DNA from: Gnetum montanum
Lineage: Eukaryota > Streptophyta > Gnetopsida > Gnetales > Gnetaceae
Direction of reading: 5' to 3'
DNA length: 64,000 nt
Assembly: GCA_015680685.1 (NCBI GenBank)
Contig: MNCI01012642.1
Coordinates: 237,390-301,389 of the forward strand
This document shows, in pieces, positions 33,481 through 45,169 of this stretch. Position 1 is the first letter of the stretch. Each line of letters opens with the position of its first letter. The translations under genes and the position numbers were made by a program. Under the pieces are notes generated by a model. That model was not told where the DNA came from, made no database searches, and saw nothing but the letters and a program-made list of their open reading frames with translations.

Positions 33481-34800
33481 AAGAAAGCTCACTCTTTGAC
33501 ATGTTTCCTAATTAACTCCTCTTTGCTGGAGTCATAACTAAAGAAATGCCCAATGAGCCAAAATGGTATGATAACATTCTCACCTATCTTCTCACTCAGG
33601 AGATGCCACAAGGTTTGGACCACCAGAATAAATAGTAGTTTCTTCACCAGGTAAAGCACTTCATGGAGATTAACAGACACCTCTATAAGGTGTGTGCCAA
33701 TGGCCTGGTTAATTGATGTGTCCTTGATGCTGATCAACTACGTGTTCTCTAGGATTCTTATGAAGGTCCTTGTGCAGGACACTATGCTAGGAGATGCATA
33801 ACCATTAAAATCCTGATGGCAAGGTACTACTAGCCAACACTCTTTAGGGATGCTTACCATTACATCTACTCTTGTGAATGATGCCAATGAGATGGTGGAA
33901 TGACTACTTGAATGGAGGGATCTCAACAATGGATTCAACCACTAGTACCATTTGAAATCTGGGGCATTAATTTCATGCATCCCATCATGCCCATGTCAAA
34001 TGGAAAGGCATACATCATAGTCACTATTAACTATTGTAAGAAATGGGCAGAAGCAGCAAAAGTCATCGACTATACATCCTCTACTACTTCTAGGTTTGTA
34101 CAATAAAATGTTGTAAATAGGTTTGGTATGCCACATGCATTAGTTTCTGATAATGGAACTCACTTTATAGGTACTATTTTTTAGAAGCTCATGCAATTCT
34201 TGGGGGTTGAACACAAACTCACAACACCTTACCATCCCCAAGCTAATGGTCAAGCTAAGGTTACTAATAGGAAAATCACAAGGATACTAATAAGAACTGT
34301 TAGCAAGTATAGGAAGGACTAGAGCATAAAACTAAATGATGTCCTTTGGGCCTATCACTCAACTTGGAAACTTCCTATAGGCTACTCTCCCTATGAGCTT
34401 GTGTATGGAAAGCTACCAACACTTCCTATTCAATCTAAACTCTATACATTTTCAACAGCTTGTGACCTTGACCTTGACTTAAGTATAGCCCAAAAAGAAA
34501 GACTAATGAATCTCAACATGCTAAATGAAAATCAATTAGTAGCCTTATCATCTAACAAATTGCACAAGGCCTATAACAAAAAGTGTCATGACCTGAAAAT
34601 TAGAAAAGTCAAATTTTAACCAGGAGACAAGGTTCTTTACTGGAACCCCACACACGTACCTCAGTGAGCTAAGTTCCAAATGTTGTGGAAAGGACCTTAC
34701 ATAATTTATGAGACTTTTTCTTCTAGGGCCATGATGATCTATAAACCTGAGCATCCAAACAAGAAATAGCTAGTCAACATCCAACAGATTAAGCCTTTCC
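33480..34800 (+). pseudogene. integrase of element 3
   Basis: The zinc-binding part is at 33740-33905. The core starts PFEIWGINFM (33948-33977), with Asn (33969-33971) where the first catalytic Asp belongs. It goes on with SNGKAYIIVTINYCKKWAEA, the second Asp in SDNGTHF (34147-34168), YHPQANGQAKV (34231-34265; Glu to Lys), STWKLPIGYSPYELVYGKLP and RKVKF-x-PGDKVLYWNP. The C-terminal GPYII module is at 34694-34800. All three catalytic positions bar one are altered. Confidence 0.82.
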
Positions 34801-36371
34801 ATGAGCATACGCCAACTAACACAACAAGCACCTCATCAAATGGACAACCATGCTTCATCTTTTGGATCTCCTCCTCCTTTCAACTTAGTCATGGGGAAGA
34901 TGTCCAACCATGCTAATCATTTAAGTGGCTCCCTAGTTTTTCAAATTGTTTTATTTTACACGTTTTTTGTTTTACAACTTTTTTTTACACATTCTTTATT
35001 TTACATCCTTTTGTTTTTATGTTATTAATCTTTTCTAATTTTTGTTTTACACCATCATTAGTACATTTGATATTTCTTGAACAACACTTTCTTTTATATT
35101 TTCTTTTATTTCATGTGATTTTCAAACTTTTTGTTAACAAGTGCCAAGTACATTGGTAATGCATTACTTAATGGTGGTATGTACTATTTTTGTCATTTGA
35201 TTCTTGGTGTCTAGTTTCTAGCTTTGAATTTCATTACAGATAATTAGAACATGGTCTCTTTTCATGTAATAGGTAGTGAGTTCACAACATCCACCCATCC
35301 ACACACTCTATAGTTCTCCTTGTTTTGGAAACATGCAGTCCCTTTTTCACTACTAGAACTTTAATAAATTTGTGACTTTGGTAGTTTCTAAAATTGGGAC
35401 CCCCCCCAAGGTTTGAATAAGGTGTGGCTTCAAGGGAACTCAGTATTCTTTGTGCTTTGGTGTTTGCCTAGGTGTATGTGTGTTTCCATGAATTTCTTAC
35501 CATTCCATGTCATCCAATAAAAGGAAGTTGAATAAGTCCGTGCATGGTGTGGTTCTCATTAGAAAAACAATGATGAGAATTCAAAGCACACCCCTTAGAC
35601 AGAATAAATGGGCTACAAGCACTAGTTATGGGACTAGTCTCTTCTAACTAAGGCCCTTCCTCACTTCCTATGCCTTCTCTAATTTGGAATGGTGGTTATT
35701 CTATGAGAGAACTCTTGTGTCTTAGGGGATGGATTAGTCTTAGAATGTTAATGTGAAGTCACTGAACATGGTTGGTTTTGGTCTAGACCAAGGATGGATC
35801 CTATCAAGTCATTTAACCACAAATCCATAAGGGACTTCATGTGACCATAATTAGAAACTCTATTCTACTCTCTCTCTCTCTCTCTCATCCATCTATGCTT
35901 CCCATGTCTCACCTCACTCCTAGATCCACAAAGCCCATGGACTCTTTGGTGCGAAGTTATGCAAGGGCAAAAAGGCCTATGCCTACTTTAGGGAGGACCC
36001 ACTTGTATATCTTTTGGTTGGGTTAGTTAAGTTCTTTACCCTTAGACACTCTTACAGTCAAATTCTTTTTGTTTACCCCATCAATAACATCCAATTGTAC
36101 ACATCTTCACAACAATTTTTAGTGAGTTCTTCTTTTCATTGTTGTGAATTCTTATACCCTCTTCAAATATTTCCTTGTATTGAAAGTTTTCAATTTAATG
36201 GATCACTTAATTTAATTAACCCTATTTGTCAACCTTCCCACTAACACTACTCAAGGAACCAATTAACCACAATCACAACCTAGCCGAGTGTAACCACTGA
36301 CAAGACAAGGCATTTAATAGTTATGTGTTACATATTACTTACTAATTCATGATTTTTTGTTGTGATTGTAG
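34800..36371 (+). other. non-pol 3' region of element 3 with putative splice acceptor
   Basis: Alignable with the 3' regions of elements 1 and 2 and without a recognised domain. It ends in TTTTTTGTTGTGATTGTAG (36353-36371), a good acceptor (pyrimidine-rich then TAG) also present in element 1. A (CT)n microsatellite lies at about 35867-35886 and a C-run at 35401-35407. Confidence 0.5.
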
Positions 36372-36611
36372 TGGGAAGCATGGGCTGAAAGCGGGACTAT
36401 CTTCACCAAGGATGATGCAGCAGTACCACACAATGAGGATTGTTCATGCTCATTAGATCTCTTCTCTCTCTCTCATTCTTCTACTGCCAAGAGGTGTTGG
36501 ATGTTAGTGATATCTAGGGTGTTCACTTCTCTTTACATGAACACCCCATTTTGTAAGGATTGTAATTTTGTACACTTGGGCACTCAAAGTCTGTATGTCT
36601 GTTTCATTTGA
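36372..36611 (+). CDS. small ORF behind the splice acceptor, element 3
   Basis: An 80-codon frame stays open from the acceptor to a TGA at 36609-36611. It begins WEAWAESGTIFTKDDA and later has NEDCSCSLDLFSLS, MLVISRVFTSLYMNTPF. Element 1 keeps the same frame with matching residues (TIFTK, DC, LDLF, RVF, MNT) and a stop at a similar place. Position between integrase and LTR is that of env-like genes in Athila elements. Function unknown; it may be a non-coding exon. Confidence 0.35.
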   Translation, partial: WEAWAESGTIFTKDDAAVPHNEDCSCSLDLFSLSHSSTAKRCWMLVISRVFTSLYMNTPFCKDCNFVHLGTQSLYVCFI

Positions 36612-36715
36612 GTCAGTTTGTAATGTTAGTCAATAATCCCATACCTACCCAATATGTTATATTGTAAAGAACTTGTTCCTCCTCTTCTCAACTCGAGGAC
36701 AAGTTTTCATTTAGT

Positions 36716-36725
36716 CATGGGGGTA
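36716..36725 (+). other. polypurine tract of element 3
   Basis: CATGGGGGTA abuts the 3' LTR start TGATGAAAC. Confidence 0.8.
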
Positions 36726-37510
36726 TGATGAAACATGTTTTGTTGGCACATTGGGTGTCTAATGTCAGGGCATATATCCTAGCCTATAAATATAACACCT
36801 GGGTTCTAGGTTTTGGCATGGTTTAGTTTTCAATTTTCAAGAAAGGTAGTGAAGCTCTTATTGTTTCTTTTCCTTAGAGTTAGAATATTTTCTGAGTGCC
36901 TGCAAAAGGAGTCTAAAGTGTATACAGTTCTTTGTTTGAGCATTGATGTACCTAAGCGCAATAGTGTGATGAGAATAAAATGAACGCTTTTGATAGCCCT
37001 TGCAGCACTGAGAAAAGCTTAATATTTTCTTTATTACACTTTGCTTTATTGCTCTTTACTTGAATGTATTTGAATTAAGTAATTTGTTTCTGGTTGATTA
37101 ATGAACATGAGCACGACCACTTCGAGCATTCATATAGTACTTGGTAACCTAGCAACAATTAACGTTTGGTAGCCCAACAATGTTATATGTGTGCAGGATG
37201 TATCCAGGAAAGTGGGGTAGTTACTTGCGTTAGGCTAGCTAGGCAATAGATAATTTAGCTTTTAATCTACTTGACTCTTTATTCTTGTTGTAGGCAATTA
37301 CATCCATAAAATATAAAACAACAAAAATTCATATGCCTCAATTACACCTAAACCATACCCTTGAGCCTCACAAGTGTAATTGGGAAGACAACAAATGTTC
37401 TTAATTCCATTTCACTTCCTAGAGAAACTAGTTCACAAAATTTGACTAGATCATGTGTAACACCTTAGTGATTCATATGGTTGGGTGTACGGGTACGACG
37501 TCACTCATCA
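36726..37510 (+). repeat. 3' LTR of element 3
   Basis: Starts TGATGAAACATG and ends CACTCATCA, followed by the duplicated CTTTG. It is 26 bp shorter than its partner, mainly through a gap near 37430. TATA box TATAAATATAA at about 36801. Confidence 0.92.
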
Positions 37511-37707
37511 CTTTGCCTCTGAGATCCAATGCCAACTTCGAGGTCAAGCTAATTACAATTAAGAATCATAGAGCTAAGAAGCTTCATAATAAAACCATCA
37601 ATGAAGTACTTGTCCAATGGTCAAATTGTGATCAAAAAACATGGGAAAATAAGAAGTGCATTCTCAATGCATATCCTCAACTTCTTTATCATCGTGATAT
37701 TGAATGA
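37511..37707 (+). pseudogene. chromodomain of the interrupted chromovirus integrase
   Basis: From the CTTTG duplication the frame reads TLPLRSNANFEVK, then HRAKKLHNKTINEVLVQWSN and KTWENKKCILNAYPQL. Basic-IxxVLVQW-x-xTWE is the chromodomain signature found at the C-terminus of chromovirus integrases, thought to steer insertion to heterochromatin. Its frame fits that of 27650-27702 exactly when element 3 and one copy of CTTTG are removed. It ends with a stop at 37705-37707. Confidence 0.85.
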
Positions 37708-37875
37708 TAATCACATTTATTCTCATGTAGTAAATTATATTTTGTACTTTATAATCTTTTGTTTGTATAGATGATAATAAAGATAATAATGAAGCTTAAA
37801 ATGAGGAGCACAATGATGAAGTTAGTTTGGAGCAGCTAGATGTAGAGAACACACTTGAGGATGAGTTGGATGCGT

Positions 37876-38220
37876 AAAAGAGGTAGATTGTAATATCTCA
37901 TTTCTTATTAAGGAAAAAATTGTACTATAATCATGTAATTAATCTTTGGAAGAAGTAGTACCTCATTATGAGGAGTTGCAACTATTCATGGTACCCCTAA
38001 GGAATGGGTTTGACTTATGGCATTTAAGACTACGCTTAGAGGCTGTATCAACATGGAGTTGCAGAGTTGGTAAAAGATGAGTGACGAGAGCTAGGTAAAG
38101 CAAGACAAGAATGGACTGATCACCCCTTCGACAAGATAGCCTAACCATGGTGGCAATGTTGGGTTGCCTCTAAGGTCTTAAGTATCACAGGAAGATAACC
38201 CAAGGGCATTATACTATACC
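37876..38220 (+). repeat. candidate polypurine tract and start of chromovirus 3' LTR
   Basis: AAAAGAGGTAGAT (37876-37888) resembles a purine tract, followed by TGTAATATC (37889), a frequent start for plant Ty3/gypsy LTRs. Its end and the 5S-derived segment expected within an LTR were not found, so the LTR is probably truncated. The right border is arbitrary. Confidence 0.4.
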
Positions 38221-40020
38221 ATCCAAACATCAATAAAGTTTTTCCTTTGTTTTCCTTCCTACTTAATTCCATTCCTCAATATTATTTTCCAAGTTATATG
38301 ACTAATCGACTATATTTCCATTATATTTTCACACATGTGATGGACTAACACAATGAACATATGGGAATAGGATGTCACAAACAAGACATTTTAATAACTA
38401 TTAAGATAGTTGTTTGAAGGATTCTAATGGTTCTATCTTCCAAAAGACGATAAATAGGCAATGAGGCAAAGGCCCAACAAGAGAGACATTGAGAAGCATC
38501 AAGCATCAAGTATTCTTATGATCCAATGACTTTAATGTTAGAATTAGTTCTAATAAGATCCCTATTTATCACTAGAATTCTTAAGGCTTTTTAAAATATT
38601 AAAAAAATGTAGAATAGAACAAGTACTCTAAAGATAACCAATTTAATTACAAGGAAAAATATTTGTTAGATTGGTGACAAAGACTAGATTTATTAGCTCT
38701 AAATGGCATCCATAAATAGCTAAAATCAAGTAGCTTCACTTTTGCAGAAACATAAGGCAACCCTAGTATTGATTTTCATCATTCTAGCCTATTAGAGTTT
38801 TGTATTAGATCACTTGACAACTCTAATATACCCAAGATCTTATCGTTAAGTACTTAATGTCATAATTTATCAAGTTAGATTAAACTTAACTTGATTATAT
38901 TATTTGTAATATTTTGCAATCATATTAAGAATACATCATTAGTCTTATTTTATGATTTGATTATTGATGGTCTTATAACAGAGGTTGTAGTCATTTTTGA
39001 GCAACTAGTTTTGTATGAGTTTTTCATACTAACTTGGGTAGACAATGAAATAACAATATTTACTTTAATGAAGCCTCCCAAGTGATATTTGATAAAGGTG
39101 AACATAAGCATGAAAATTTATTTTGGACTCTCAAAATGTTGCTAGTTGTTATTGGGATCAAGATTAGACAAGATAGTTAATTTTTTAATGTCATGAACAT
39201 GATTGGAGGTGAAATATTCTGAATCCTTTGAAATTTGATGCTATTGATGGAAACCACTAGAATCAATCAAGATTGATATCATATTGATCTTTATCATGTC
39301 AATCCTTGTCATGGCAATGATGATGATTGATTTTTCTATTTTTCTTTTATTTTCATTACTTGAGTATGCCTTGGGTCATAAATGTACATATTGCAGCTAG
39401 TTAGCTAAAATTAATATAGATTGATTGGTAAAAAATGCAAAGTTTTGAAAGCCAAATCAGGATAAGTTCTAACCTGTTTTATATTTGATTTAAATTTGCA
39501 CATTTTGATCAAACAACATAGATCTACTAAAGAATAAATGATTTGATGCAAATTTCAATTAAAAGGAGAAAAATAAGGGAGAAACTTGAACTTTGTCATG
39601 AAATGACAATTAAAATCCTTGAAACTGTATCATTTTAACTAAGATCTAATGGCAAAATGAATTCTAATCTTTACAATGATTAAGAAATAACTTTAATATA
39701 TTGAAATCTTCATTCTATGAATATCTTAAGTAAATTTTAAATACTAAATAAGAATGTGAATCCTGTCATCTAAAGAAGTATTATGAACTCATTTTGCATG
39801 AGATTGATGATGCTTGCACGCCACTCAAAGTTATTAATTTTTACAAAGAAAAACATACATAACAAACCTTGAATTAATTGTAAGCCATATATAGTCAAAT
39901 ATAAATGCTAGCACATGACACGTAAGATTTAAAGCAAGCTCTTGATAGATATTGTTAATTAAAAATTTTGACTTCATTTTACAGATAAAAATCCAAAATA
40001 CAGGAACACGGGTCAATTTT
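38221..40020. other. unassigned AT-rich spacer
   Basis: No open frame longer than about 65 codons, no domain, no clear repeat. It separates the chromovirus remnant from the low-repeat island that holds the kinase gene. Confidence 0.4.
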
Positions 40021-40420
40021 CAACCCTGCTCTCAAACCAGTAGAAAAGCCTACGTTAAGAGAGATACGGGTGGAAAGTCACAGTCAAGGTGAACGTAAAG
40101 GTCAATACGTCAGAGCGGCTGGGAACTTGAAAAAAAAAAAAAACAAATCCCTTTTATTGGAGCCCAAATACGACCACACTCTGATCAAGTTTGACTTAAA
40201 AACATGGATGTCTTTCTGGTGGTGAGCCTTACGCAAGAAGTATACATGATCTCCACAGATATCGCTTCACCGATAGTTTTCAGGAAAAGCACACCCAATT
40301 TCGTTTTGGGGGAGCTATTTCGCTTCAAGGATGCTAGACCATGAACGCTTGTTTTCGTTTATCTTTTTCATCAGATTTCTTCCATCTCAATAAAATAGTA
40401 AAATTGATTCAACCCAAAAA

Positions 40421-40496
40421 CAAAATTAATGTAAGCCTACAACGAAATTGACGTGCAACAAAATTAATGTAAGTTTATAACGAAACTGACATTCAT
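40421..40496. repeat. two-copy tandem repeat, 38 bp
   Basis: CAAAATTAATGTAAG starts at 40421 and 40459, each followed by T/C-rich ACAACGAAA(T/C)TGAC. Located 1.5 kb downstream of the kinase gene's stop codon. Confidence 0.65.
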
Positions 40497-40546
40497 GTTA
40501 CCCAAATTGATATTACAATTAAAGAAGTTACTATTCAGAATGATGA

Positions 40547-40634
40547 AATTAAACCAATTGATCAAAGGAGTATTACCTTTATCAAACTCAAATTAAACCA
40601 ATTGATCAAAGGAGTATTATCTTTATCAAACTCA
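40547..40634. repeat. two-copy tandem repeat, 44 bp, one mismatch
   Basis: AATTAAACCAATTGATCAAA begins at 40547 and 40591; the units differ by a single C/T. Near identity points to a recent duplication, in contrast to the decayed transposons around. Confidence 0.85.
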
Positions 40635-41692
40635 AATTAAGTAACGGGTGAGGCATTGAAAGAAAGTGTTGAGGCAACCCGCACACCCAACCCACAAAGA
40701 CTCGGCTTCCTGTATCCTATGTAACTGATCATGCTTTCCCTGATTTACTACAGCTTAAAAAATTCAAGAGATCGCCCTGTTACATTTAATTATACTTTGT
40801 TAGTGTGTAGTTTAAAAACTCCCCAAACCTCTTTTCGTATGAAACTTCTGGAGACAGATAAAAAGATCGTATACGTATGCTCTCATAGTTGCTGGGGACC
40901 TCTGATAGTTACTTTGTTCTCCAATAAATAGGCACCATGTGTAAACCACCTCGATCTCTGTTTTCCCTTTAATACAACGGATGATCTGCATATTGTTGAC
41001 CTTACTTTCTGTTTCAGTTGTAGAATTGTGGCAAATCAAAGATATTTGAACAGAAATATTTGGGAAAAATGAAGGATATGGCTGAAACAGATTTAGAAAA
41101 ACGAACACATTACTTCAATGAAAGAAAATGAATTCCTTTCCTGACCAACTAAAACAGTAGAACCAGGGAAAATTAAATTATATTTTACAATCTATTTAAA
41201 AATCTACAGTTTATGGTGAAAAGAAATGAAAGGATAAATCTAGCAAAATCAATGTCATTGGGATCTCCATAATTTATGGGGCTCTATCAAATAAATAGTA
41301 GTTTGAAACAGAAAAAAAATTCAAATGCATTTTTCCCTGGATGAAATTAAAACAAAGATATAGACATAATATGATATTATGCTTCTTGAAACAGAGATGA
41401 TGCCCTTAGAATACTCTAAAAAAGTGATGACAGAAATTCAAGATACAGAATAGCTTAATGAGTGAATTCCATGGCTTAATAAACTGAATATTCAAGAACA
41501 CAACAATCTCAAGTATGTTTGCAAATTCATAAAGTAAAGAGTATTTCAAAAACTTTGGGAGTAGAAAGAAAGAGGGCTTAAAATTCCTCGTGGCAAATGA
41601 ATACAGGGAGCATTACTACATTTCCCTATTAAAGCTGCAAATTTGATTGATTTGTTTGAAATGCAACCAAAAACATTTAGTAATTTTCTTGA

Positions 41693-41698
41693 TTTATT
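41693..41698 (-). terminator. candidate poly(A) signal of the kinase gene
   Basis: AATAAA on the minus strand, about 260 nt past the stop codon, with T-rich sequence around. Other AATAAA-like words exist, so this is one option. Confidence 0.35.
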
Positions 41699-41958
41699 CA
41701 AAATATGACTAAAAACACCCGTAATTAGAGAAACTTAGGAGGTATATTTCTACTCTCCACAATTTGTCATTTGAATAACAAAGTGAAAATCCATGCAATG
41801 ATAAAGAGTAGGACTACATTAAACAACTGTAGTCCAACCATTTAAGACCTTTCACAAAGTACGGATTGTTCCTGATATCCCGAGCGTATCCTTGCACTCT
41901 AACTTTGGAAGGCATACAGGATAACTGTAGTTATTTGGCATGATTCTTGTGATCCAAA

Positions 41959-44676
41959 TTACCTTGGTCGAATATCAGAAACCGAAACAGATGCATTTGT
42001 GAATTCTTGCATATCTGAACTTGGATGTGATATAGTTGGAATTCCTGTCGTCGGCTCCTGATCAGCTGCAGCATTCTGGTTACAAACCACAAATGCCGGC
42101 ATTGTTGGATTCTGCAGAGTGACTGCAGCACTTGAAAGCATGAGTACGACCATTGACATTGAAGGTCGCAAGAATGAATCAGCTTGGGTACATAAAAGAG
42201 CTACATGAATGCATCTTATAACTTGTTCCATGTTGCCTGTTGTCTTTATGATATCATCCACCATTACTGGAAGGTTCCCTTCTTGGTACAGATTCCATGT
42301 CTGAGGAGTTTAAACATGACGATTAGATACTTGAAATTTGTTTAGGTTACTTCATACTCTTTACTTTCAATCTTCATGGCTTGAAAACAAAACTAGATTA
42401 TATATATTATATGTAAATAAGCCGAGATCCTCTATGTCAACTAAAGAAATGAGTGGCCAGGTGCTGGACAGCTAAAAAACACAAAACCACCGTAAGTAGG
42501 TTTTAAGGCTTCCCCTCTCTGTCAAACATAATTAAATATACAATTTGAATCTTAAAAAAAACATCAAAAAAATTTTATTAGAACCCACCCATCCTAAAAG
42601 GCTTGAAACGTCAGCATCCGTGTCAGTGTTTCTTCTTCCACTCATTATTTCTATGAGAAGAACACCAAAGCTGTACACATCGGCTCTGCTAGATAACTGA
42701 CCTTGCATAGCATACTCTGGAGCCATGTAGCCACTGATAAAATAGAAACATATTAGAATTTTAAATCAATAATCATAACCCTAAAAATAAACTGATGAAT
42801 CAATTCTGCACAAACACTTAACTAGGTTCCAGCAACTGTGGTCTGAACATAACTTAGATCTTCTTCAAAGAGCCTTGCCACACCAAAATCTGCAAGCTTT
42901 GCATGAAACTTCTCGTCTAATAAAATATTACTGACTTTGATGTCCCGGTGGATGATTTTGACTTTGCTTTCTTCATGTAAATACCTAAGCCCTTTGGCTG
43001 TCCCTAGGATTATGTTGTAACGTTTCTCCCAAGTCAGGAACATTGCCTTTTCTGGATCTGAAACAATGAAATAGAGCCATCGAGGTTAACTAAACAACAG
43101 AACAGAGACTTGTCTTCACTTTTATTCAGAACTTGTAAAGCAGTAACATAAAATCTCACCAAAAAGAAACTTGTCAAGACTTCCATTCGGTAGGAACTCA
43201 TACACCAAGATTCTGTGAGAGCCTTCAGCGCAGCAACCAAGCAAGTTTATGAGATTCCGATGCTGGATTTTGACAAGAAGATTGATTTCATTCGTAAAAT
43301 CTTGTTTGGCACGGGTGGATTGCAGAAATAGTTTTTTTGCAGCTACTACTCTTCCACTGGGCAGAGTTGCCTGTGAGCCAAACGATATCAATGGATTTCA
43401 TTATCTGCTACAATTACTGTTCATAGGCTAAGTAGCACAAATTATAAAAACTAAATAACCTTGTAAACTACACCAAATCCTCCCCCTCCCAGTTTGAAAT
43501 TTTCATCAAAGTTATTGGTAGCACTCTTCAATGTCTCCAAGCTAAACGTGATCATTGGATCAGTAGCTTCCAAATCATCTTCTGTCGCGTCCGTAACTCC
43601 AGTTTCATTAACATGAGTTCCTGTCCTCCGTCCGTAAGCCAAAAACCCACCTCCCAACAACAGAAGTACAAATAGAAAACCACCTGTGGCTCCTAAAATG
43701 GCTCGCAACTTGGAAGAACCAAAACCCTGTTTCTCTGAGAAAAAGGCGACAAAATTATGCAATCAATCATATATGGAACTTTCAGAATAATTCGAAATAA
43801 CAGAGCAGTTATGATATTACACTTACTTGATTTTGAATTAAGAGCTTTTGGTGTTGTTGGTGAAGGTTGTGGAGGTGGAGATTGAGGCCTTGAAACAGAA
43901 TTGAAGAAGGGGTAGATCTCATATCTTGTAAAACAGCTGCCGGTCACAGCTATGGCTCCTTGTTTGCCATAGATATAGTACTGCATCACATTTAAGGCAA
44001 AGTATAGACATTTTCGACAGTTCGCAACTGAAATGTCGCTCCAGCACTGCACAAATCCATAGATCGTGGGGATCCCAGAGATATTAGTAGCGTTCGTCCC
44101 AAAAGCGAATTTATTAGGGCTTGGGGGTTGCAGGGCTTTGATAATCAAAGAAGTAATAAACTGGTGGGCAGTCTGATCAAACACAGCAGCATTTTGAACA
44201 TCATAACGGTTATTCATATACATATAATCGTTTTCGTCAAGCTGGCCAGTGAAATTGTAGGTTTCAAATCGCAGAAAGCACTTAGGGTACCAAGCAATTG
44301 CACCGGTAGCTGGCTGGCAATTGGCAATGGTGGATTGCACAATCAGTTGAGCGCACTGATTGCACTGGTACACAGTGGTGCCTGCAAAGCACTGCAGATG
44401 CCCATAAATTGTTTCTCCTGATGAATTTTTCCCTGTTCCTGCAACAGAAGTATTGTACGCTGCTGGATGCGATGATGCATTCAGGAGTACATCAAGAACT
44501 TTGTTCAGATTTTTCTCCGTTTGGCTGCCCTTGGTGTAGTTGCTGTTGGAGTTGCAGCTGTACCATGGAGGAGCAGGATCCGGTGCCCCAGAATTGGAAC
44601 TGGCACAGCAAACAATGGGAGTGAGAATGCATAATGTCAAGAAGATTGCAGAGCTTCTGAAATGAGCGGAATCCAT
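41959..44676 (-). CDS. cysteine-rich receptor-like protein kinase (CRK, DUF26 RLK), six exons
   Basis: Exons (minus): 44676-43827, 43734-43460, 43370-43160, 43057-42823, 42733-42589 and 42300-41959. All introns are GT-AG and all phases agree, giving 685 residues, normal for CRKs. Residues 1-27 are a signal peptide. Two Gnk2 domains carry C-X8-C-X2-C at C96-C105-C108 and C211-C220-C223. A Pro-rich juxtamembrane stretch (264-276) and one membrane segment (about 296-317) follow. The kinase has the glycine loop GGGGFG (366-371), Lys387, Glu403, HRD Asp484, DFG Asp502 and GTYGYMAPEY (522-531); it is an RD kinase. CRKs sit in the plasma membrane and take part in defence, ROS and stress signalling; the ligand is unknown. 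The first ATG is used. No stop or frameshift was seen. Confidence 0.93.
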
Positions 44677-44830
44677 TAAAGCAGATGCAGAGGCATATGG
44701 GTAGCAATTGCAGAATACAGGGATATCACAGGCACGATAAAGCCGAACGACTGACAACAATTACTTTAAAATCACGGTCATTTAGTCGGCGGAGTAGGAG
44801 AAAAACGGACTCCAGAGCTGAAGCATCGTT

Positions 44831-45168
44831 TTGACTAATGAAGCGTGACTCGGAATCTATGTACTGAAAAGACCCAGATGACGAGGGGAATATCTGATCT
44901 TACTCAAGGTGCACCAACATTAACGGTCTAAACCGAGTCCCTCGCCTTTGATCGTGGCTATCCATCCTTGAATTTCCAATGAGCAAGAACAAGTGGGATC
45001 AAGTTACGTAGCAGCACAGCTTTGCAGGGAGACTTTAGCGCATTTGGGACAGACTCTACTAATAACTAATATGGTGTTTGTGGTTCTACGCTATGCCATA
45101 AGTTTGACTGGCTCTTTTAAGGACCGGGCTACCTACTTTTGGTGGGGAAGTATTAAAACTTATTGACC
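44831..45168 (+). promoter_or_regulatory. candidate W-box motifs upstream of the CRK gene
   Basis: TTGACT at 44831-44836 and 45104-45109 and TTGACC at 45163-45168 lie 155-490 bp upstream of the start codon (gene on minus strand, motifs read on plus). WRKY factors bind TTGAC(C/T) and often control CRKs. About one such word would be expected by chance in this length, so the evidence is weak. Confidence 0.3.
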
Positions 45169-45169
45169 A

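Larger units (their letters stand above)
27703..37510 (+). mobile_element. Element 3: Athila-like Ty3/gypsy retrotransposon inserted in the chromovirus
   Basis: A 9,808-bp element in plus orientation with LTRs at 27703-28513 (811 bp) and 36726-37510 (785 bp) and a perfect CTTTG target-site duplication (27698-27702 and 37511-37515). Order: LTR, primer site, gag, protease, RT, RNase H, integrase, 1.9 kb of non-pol sequence, purine tract, LTR. It split the chromovirus between integrase and chromodomain. It belongs to the same family as elements 1 and 2 but its LTR U3 lacks their motif arrays. Confidence 0.95.

Noticed and set aside
35867-35886. (CT)n run as a promoter element
   Set aside because: A plain microsatellite inside element 3, not shared with elements 1 and 2.
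44128-44421. Open frames on the plus strand across the CRK gene (also 44409-44624, 43249-43431)
   Set aside because: They are antisense shadows of well-supported CRK exons and show no domain.
44677-44760. N-terminal extension of the CRK frame upstream of 44676
   Set aside because: It begins with TTG rather than ATG and has no signal-peptide character; the ATG at 44676 starts a typical signal peptide.
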